From the NCBI RefSeq assembly GCF_001591665.1, contig NZ_BCVI01000029.1:1-64000 (forward strand): a DNA stretch of 64,000 bases. The letters run 5' to 3'. The position numbers and the translations under genes were made by a program. This document shows positions 60,822-64,000 of the stretch, in pieces. Source of the stretch: Neobacillus soli NBRC 102451. GTDB taxonomy: Bacteria; Bacillota; Bacilli; Bacillales; Cytobacillaceae. How positions within the stretch are numbered: position 1 is the stretch's first letter; each line of letters starts with the position of its first letter. The notes under the pieces are model-generated. The model saw only the letters and a list, made by a program, of their open reading frames with translations. It made no database searches and had not been told where the DNA came from.

Positions 60822-62459
60822 ATGAGTTTCGAAACGATTTTAACCGAAGAACTTTGTAAAAAGTACGAGTCCAATTGGTCAAATAAAACCATCCTCGACT
60901 ATTTAAAACAAGCGATTGAACATAAACCTGAAAAAACTGCCATTATTGATAGAAATAGCCGATATACGTTCAAGGAGGTTGGTATGCTAGTTGACCGTGT
61001 GGCTCTTGGATTGCTTGATACGGGTTTGAAAAAAGGGGATGTCATCTCCTTTCAACTGCCGAACTGGAATGAGTTTGTCATTCTCCACCTTGCGGCAACG
61101 AGGATCGGAGCTATTAGTAATCCCTTGATCCCTATCTACCGTGACCGGGAAATTGGCTTTATGGTCAAACTTGCCGAATCAAAGATGATTGTTGTCCCTG
61201 ATGAGTTTCGTGGATTCAACTACCCGGAAATGATTAAGCGACTTTTACCAGACTGGCCTGTGATGGAGTATATCTATGTGATTGGGGAAAATGTGCCGGC
61301 AGGAATGAAACCGTTCTCAGCTCTCATGGATGTACCATGGGAAGAACGAAAAGATCCGTCGGTATTAGACGGTATAACACTTGATCCCAATGAAATAACT
61401 GAAATTATATTTACTTCTGGGACCACAGGGGAGCCAAAAGGGGTCATGCATACCCATAACACGGTTACCTTTTCTTCCGAGCTTTGGCTCGATCACTTGA
61501 AATTAACTTCAGACGATGTCATTTTCATGGCCTCGACATTTGCCCATCAGACAGGTTTCCTATATGGCGTCCGCTTACCGTTTATTTATGGAGGCACCGC
61601 CGTTTATCAGGATATTTGGAATCCAAAAGAATTTATTGCGTTAATAGAAAAAGAGAAAATCACCTTTACCACAGCGGCGACACCATTTTTACAAGATACG
61701 ATTCAAGTCGATAATATTCAGAGCTACGATTTAAGCTCACTCCGATATTTTGCAGCGATTGGCGCACCAATACCAAGAACACTTGTCAAACAGGCTGCCC
61801 AAAAGTTGCCGTGTCAAGTTCTCTCAGGCTGGGGTCAAACGGAAAATGGCCTTGTGACGTTAACGCTTGCGAATGATACGGAAGAAAAGCTGACCAATAC
61901 GGATGGCACCCCATTCCCAGCAATGGATGTGAAGGTAGTTGATCTGAATGGTCAAGAGCTTTCGCCTAATGTAGAGGGTGATTTGCTTGTCAGAGGTCCG
62001 GCTCTATTTGTTGGTTATTTAAAACGCTTGGAGCTGACGAAGTCTGAGTTCGATGGTGAATGGTTTATAACAGGAGACCGTGCAGTCAAGGATGAAGACG
62101 GGTACATCCGAATCACAGGCCGCAACAAAGATATAATTATTCGTGGCGGTGAGAACATCCCTGTTGCCTATGTTGAAAATATCTTATACGAGCATCCCGA
62201 TATTTCGATTGTCCAAATTGTTGCGATGCCGGATGCTAGGCTTCAAGAGCGGGCCTGTGCCTTTATTAGTTTGAAGGACGGAGCATCACCACTGACGATG
62301 GAGTCCATGAAAATCTTTTTAGCGGAAAAAGGCGTAGCAAAGCACTATTGGCCGGAACATGTAGAAGTGATTGCAGATTTCCCAAGAACCCCAAGCGGCA
62401 AAATTCAAAAGTTCCGGTTGCGGGCAATCATTGATGAAAAAATAGCTAATCGATTATAG
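60822..62459 (+). CDS. Cyclohexanecarboxylate-CoA ligase-like AMP ligase (AliA-like)
   Basis: 545 residues, ANL superfamily. It has IFTSGTTGEPKGVMHTHNT, GWGQTENGLVTLT, ITGDRAVKDEDGYIRITGR and the C-terminal PRTPSGKIQKFRLR lysine motif. The closest named group I recall is cyclohexanecarboxylate-CoA ligase AliA and short/medium-chain acyl ligases. It would activate the ring acid at the start of the pathway. GGGGG lies before the ATG, 36 bases after badI. Substrate inferred from context. Confidence 0.8.
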   Translation: MSFETILTEELCKKYESNWSNKTILDYLKQAIEHKPEKTAIIDRNSRYTFKEVGMLVDRVALGLLDTGLKKGDVISFQLPNWNEFVILHLAATRIGAISNPLIPIYRDREIGFMVKLAESKMIVVPDEFRGFNYPEMIKRLLPDWPVMEYIYVIGENVPAGMKPFSALMDVPWEERKDPSVLDGITLDPNEITEIIFTSGTTGEPKGVMHTHNTVTFSSELWLDHLKLTSDDVIFMASTFAHQTGFLYGVRLPFIYGGTAVYQDIWNPKEFIALIEKEKITFTTAATPFLQDTIQVDNIQSYDLSSLRYFAAIGAPIPRTLVKQAAQKLPCQVLSGWGQTENGLVTLTLANDTEEKLTNTDGTPFPAMDVKVVDLNGQELSPNVEGDLLVRGPALFVGYLKRLELTKSEFDGEWFITGDRAVKDEDGYIRITGRNKDIIIRGGENIPVAYVENILYEHPDISIVQIVAMPDARLQERACAFISLKDGASPLTMESMKIFLAEKGVAKHYWPEHVEVIADFPRTPSGKIQKFRLRAIIDEKIANRL

Positions 62460-62485
62460 CTAGTAGGAAAAAAGGGAGGTTGGAC

Positions 62486-63232
62486 ATGGTACAACATGTA
62501 GCGTTTGTGACAGGGGCAGGAAGCGGAATCGGCAGAGAAATTGCAAGATTGCTAGCTTCTCGTTCCTTAAAAATAATTGTGGCCGATATCAATATGGCAG
62601 GGGCGGAGGAAACGGTTTCCATCATTAAGGAAAATAATGGGGAGGCGGCAGCGGTATATTGTGACGTTACGAACCTAGAAAGTGTCAAAAGTGCGGTCCA
62701 AGATTCCTTGAATTATTATCAACAAATTGATGTGTTAGTAAATAATGCGGGCTGGGATAAGGTAGAGCCTTTTTTAAAAAGTGAGCCTGATACGTGGAAG
62801 AGAATAATCGATATCAACCTAATGGGTCAGATCCATACCTGCAAAGCGATATTGCCGTTAATGATTGAAAGCGGTTACGGAAAAGTCGTGAATATTGCCT
62901 CTGATGCTGCAAGAGTGGGATCCAGTGGGGAAGCGGTCTATTCAGCTGCCAAAGGCGGGGTGGTCGCACTGACAAAAACGCTGGCACGGGAAATGGCCCG
63001 TCACAAGATCAACATTAATTGTGTGGCACCGGGTCCAAGTAACACACCGTTATTTCAAGAAATCGGCTCCTACAATGAAGGTCTTGCCGGGGCATTAGAA
63101 AAAGCCATCCCTTTCCGGCGCTTAGCCCAGCCGGAGGATATTGCGGGGGCAGTAGCTTACTTCGTATCGGACGAAGCCGGCTATGTGACAGGACAAACCT
63201 TGTCGGTCAGCGGCGGATTAACGATGCTTTAA
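62486..63232 (+). CDS. badH: 2-hydroxycyclohexanecarboxyl-CoA dehydrogenase (BadH-like SDR)
   Basis: 248 residues, classical short-chain dehydrogenase. NAD site TGAGSGIG, NNAGW, catalytic Ser/Tyr/Lys in NIASDAARVGSSGEAVYSAAKGG (in parts) and terminal GQTLSVSGGLTM. The text NIASDAARVGSSGEAVY is characteristic of BadH. It would oxidise 2-hydroxycyclohexanecarboxyl-CoA to the ketone used by BadI. ATG 62486, 6 bases after GGAGG, is preferred over TTG 62480. Confidence 0.82.
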   Translation: MVQHVAFVTGAGSGIGREIARLLASRSLKIIVADINMAGAEETVSIIKENNGEAAAVYCDVTNLESVKSAVQDSLNYYQQIDVLVNNAGWDKVEPFLKSEPDTWKRIIDINLMGQIHTCKAILPLMIESGYGKVVNIASDAARVGSSGEAVYSAAKGGVVALTKTLAREMARHKININCVAPGPSNTPLFQEIGSYNEGLAGALEKAIPFRRLAQPEDIAGAVAYFVSDEAGYVTGQTLSVSGGLTML

Positions 63233-63340
63233 AAATGGCCGGTATGGGGACTACAGTCCTATCTTACTGGCTTCCTTTTATATTGGCGAACATTGGCAGA
63301 AGTCATTTTTATAGTTATATAGAAAGGGTGGCAAAAACAA

Positions 63341-64000
63341 TTGAATTTTCAATTACCTGACGATATTTTGTCTCTAAAATATGGAATACGAGAATTTGTT
63401 GACCATGAAGTCGAACCGCATGCAATGGAAATTGAAGAAACAGATGAAATTCCCGAAAGAATCCTAGAAATGTCCAAAAAAATGGGATTATTCGGCTTAA
63501 GTATCCCGGAGGAGTATGATGGATTAGGTATTGGCATGGTTGGGAAATGTGCGGCATATGAGGAATTGGGCCGCACCCATAATGGCTATACCACCGTCAT
63601 TGGCGGGCACACCGGCATCGGCTCTGTTGGGGTTGTCGAAATGGGAAATGAACAGCAAAAACGCAAATATTTACCGGACATGGCAAAAGGCAATCGCATC
63701 GGAGCCTTTGCGCTAACAGAACCAAGTGCTGGCTCACACGCTACGAATCTAAAAACAACTGCCGTCCAAAAAGGCGACAAATATATCCTCAATGGCAGCA
63801 AGCATTACATTACCAACGCATTTCTAGCAGATGTATTTACCGTCATGGCCGTAACGGACCCCTCTAAGGGAGCCAAAGGGATTACCTCCTTCATTGTCGA
63901 AAAAGATTTTCCAGGCTTTAAAATCGGGAAAAAAGAAAAGAAGATGGGCCTTCACGGATCACATTCTGCAGAAATTTTCTTTGAGGACTGTGAGGTGCCG
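63341..64000 (+). CDS. Acyl-CoA dehydrogenase, N-terminal part (runs off the window)
   Basis: 220 codons are present: MNFQLPDDILSLKYGIREFV..., then the helical domain, GAFALTEPSAGSHATNL (flavin/substrate region) and the start of the beta domain, ending at the window edge. It differs from the dehydrogenase at 58710 and could be a second ring dehydrogenase or a pimelyl/glutaryl-type enzyme. TTG start about 9 bases after AAAGGGTGG. It follows badH by 108 bases without a clear terminator and is probably in the same operon. Confidence 0.85.
   Translation, partial: MNFQLPDDILSLKYGIREFVDHEVEPHAMEIEETDEIPERILEMSKKMGLFGLSIPEEYDGLGIGMVGKCAAYEELGRTHNGYTTVIGGHTGIGSVGVVEMGNEQQKRKYLPDMAKGNRIGAFALTEPSAGSHATNLKTTAVQKGDKYILNGSKHYITNAFLADVFTVMAVTDPSKGAKGITSFIVEKDFPGFKIGKKEKKMGLHGSHSAEIFFEDCEVP

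Overview
The window looks like chromosome of an aerobic, endospore-forming Bacillaceae (Neobacillus/Bacillus-like; my inference). The grounds are spore-coat genes (cotH with cotG-like partners), YjcZ-type mini-proteins, strong AGGAGG-type ribosome sites, many TTG/GTG starts, CcpA cre sites, MntR- and MhqR-like boxes, and a malate dehydrogenase that closely resembles Bacillus Mdh. I saw no rRNA, tRNA, insertion sequence, prophage or CRISPR array.

Layout. 1-2.6 kb: a CotH-type spore-coat kinase flanked by two CotG-like repeat proteins. 2.9-7.6 kb: a small unknown protein, an acyl-CoA ligase, a ring-cleaving dioxygenase behind MhqR-like boxes, and a hemerythrin/PAS (DUF438) gene broken by two frameshifts. 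7.8-21.1 kb: an ethanolamine-utilisation locus with a two-component system (EutW kinase, EutV ANTAR antiterminator), transporter EutH, shell proteins EutS, EutL, EutM and a tailed BMC protein, EutP, reactivase EutA, lyase EutBC, aldehyde dehydrogenase, PduL and a malate dehydrogenase. Two leaders each carry a terminator whose 5' arm overlaps an ANTAR-type hairpin. No vertex pentamer (EutN), EutT, EutG or EutJ is present. 21.5-25.3 kb: GlgC, the Mn transporter MntH and a HAD phosphatase. 25.4-30.6 kb: a chitobiose PTS operon (GntR regulator, EIIB, EIIC, GH4 6-phospho-glycosidase, EIIA, ChbG deacetylase) with a cre site and an operator palindrome.

30.8-44 kb is mostly single genes: a DUF421 protein, two mini-proteins with swapped modules, an S1-domain protein, a PLP lyase, BrnQ, a cold-shock protein, an MFS pump, a serine protease, an amine oxidase, a luciferase-like oxidoreductase and a LysR regulator. 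A block of degenerate 52-bp tandem repeats lies at 38.7-39.0 kb. 44.2-54.6 kb: taurine dissimilation (GntR regulator, alanine dehydrogenase, taurine:pyruvate aminotransferase, sulfoacetaldehyde acetyltransferase, permease) facing a tauABC-type importer on the other strand. A perfect cre site and a GntR-like palindrome precede the catabolic genes.

56.8-64 kb: a MaoC-like hydratase and a sigma-54 activator are followed by a near-consensus -24/-12 promoter and genes resembling the alicyclic acid (cyclohexanecarboxyl-CoA) pathway: AliB-, BadI-, AliA- and BadH-like proteins and a second acyl-CoA dehydrogenase cut by the window end. Overall the region is a string of inducible catabolic modules that converge on acetyl-CoA, pyruvate and amino sugars. 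The most unusual points are the antiterminated eut BMC that ends in malate dehydrogenase, the cotG-cotH-cotG arrangement, and the sigma-54 alicyclic operon with a Glu-to-Asp change at the usual catalytic base of its first dehydrogenase.
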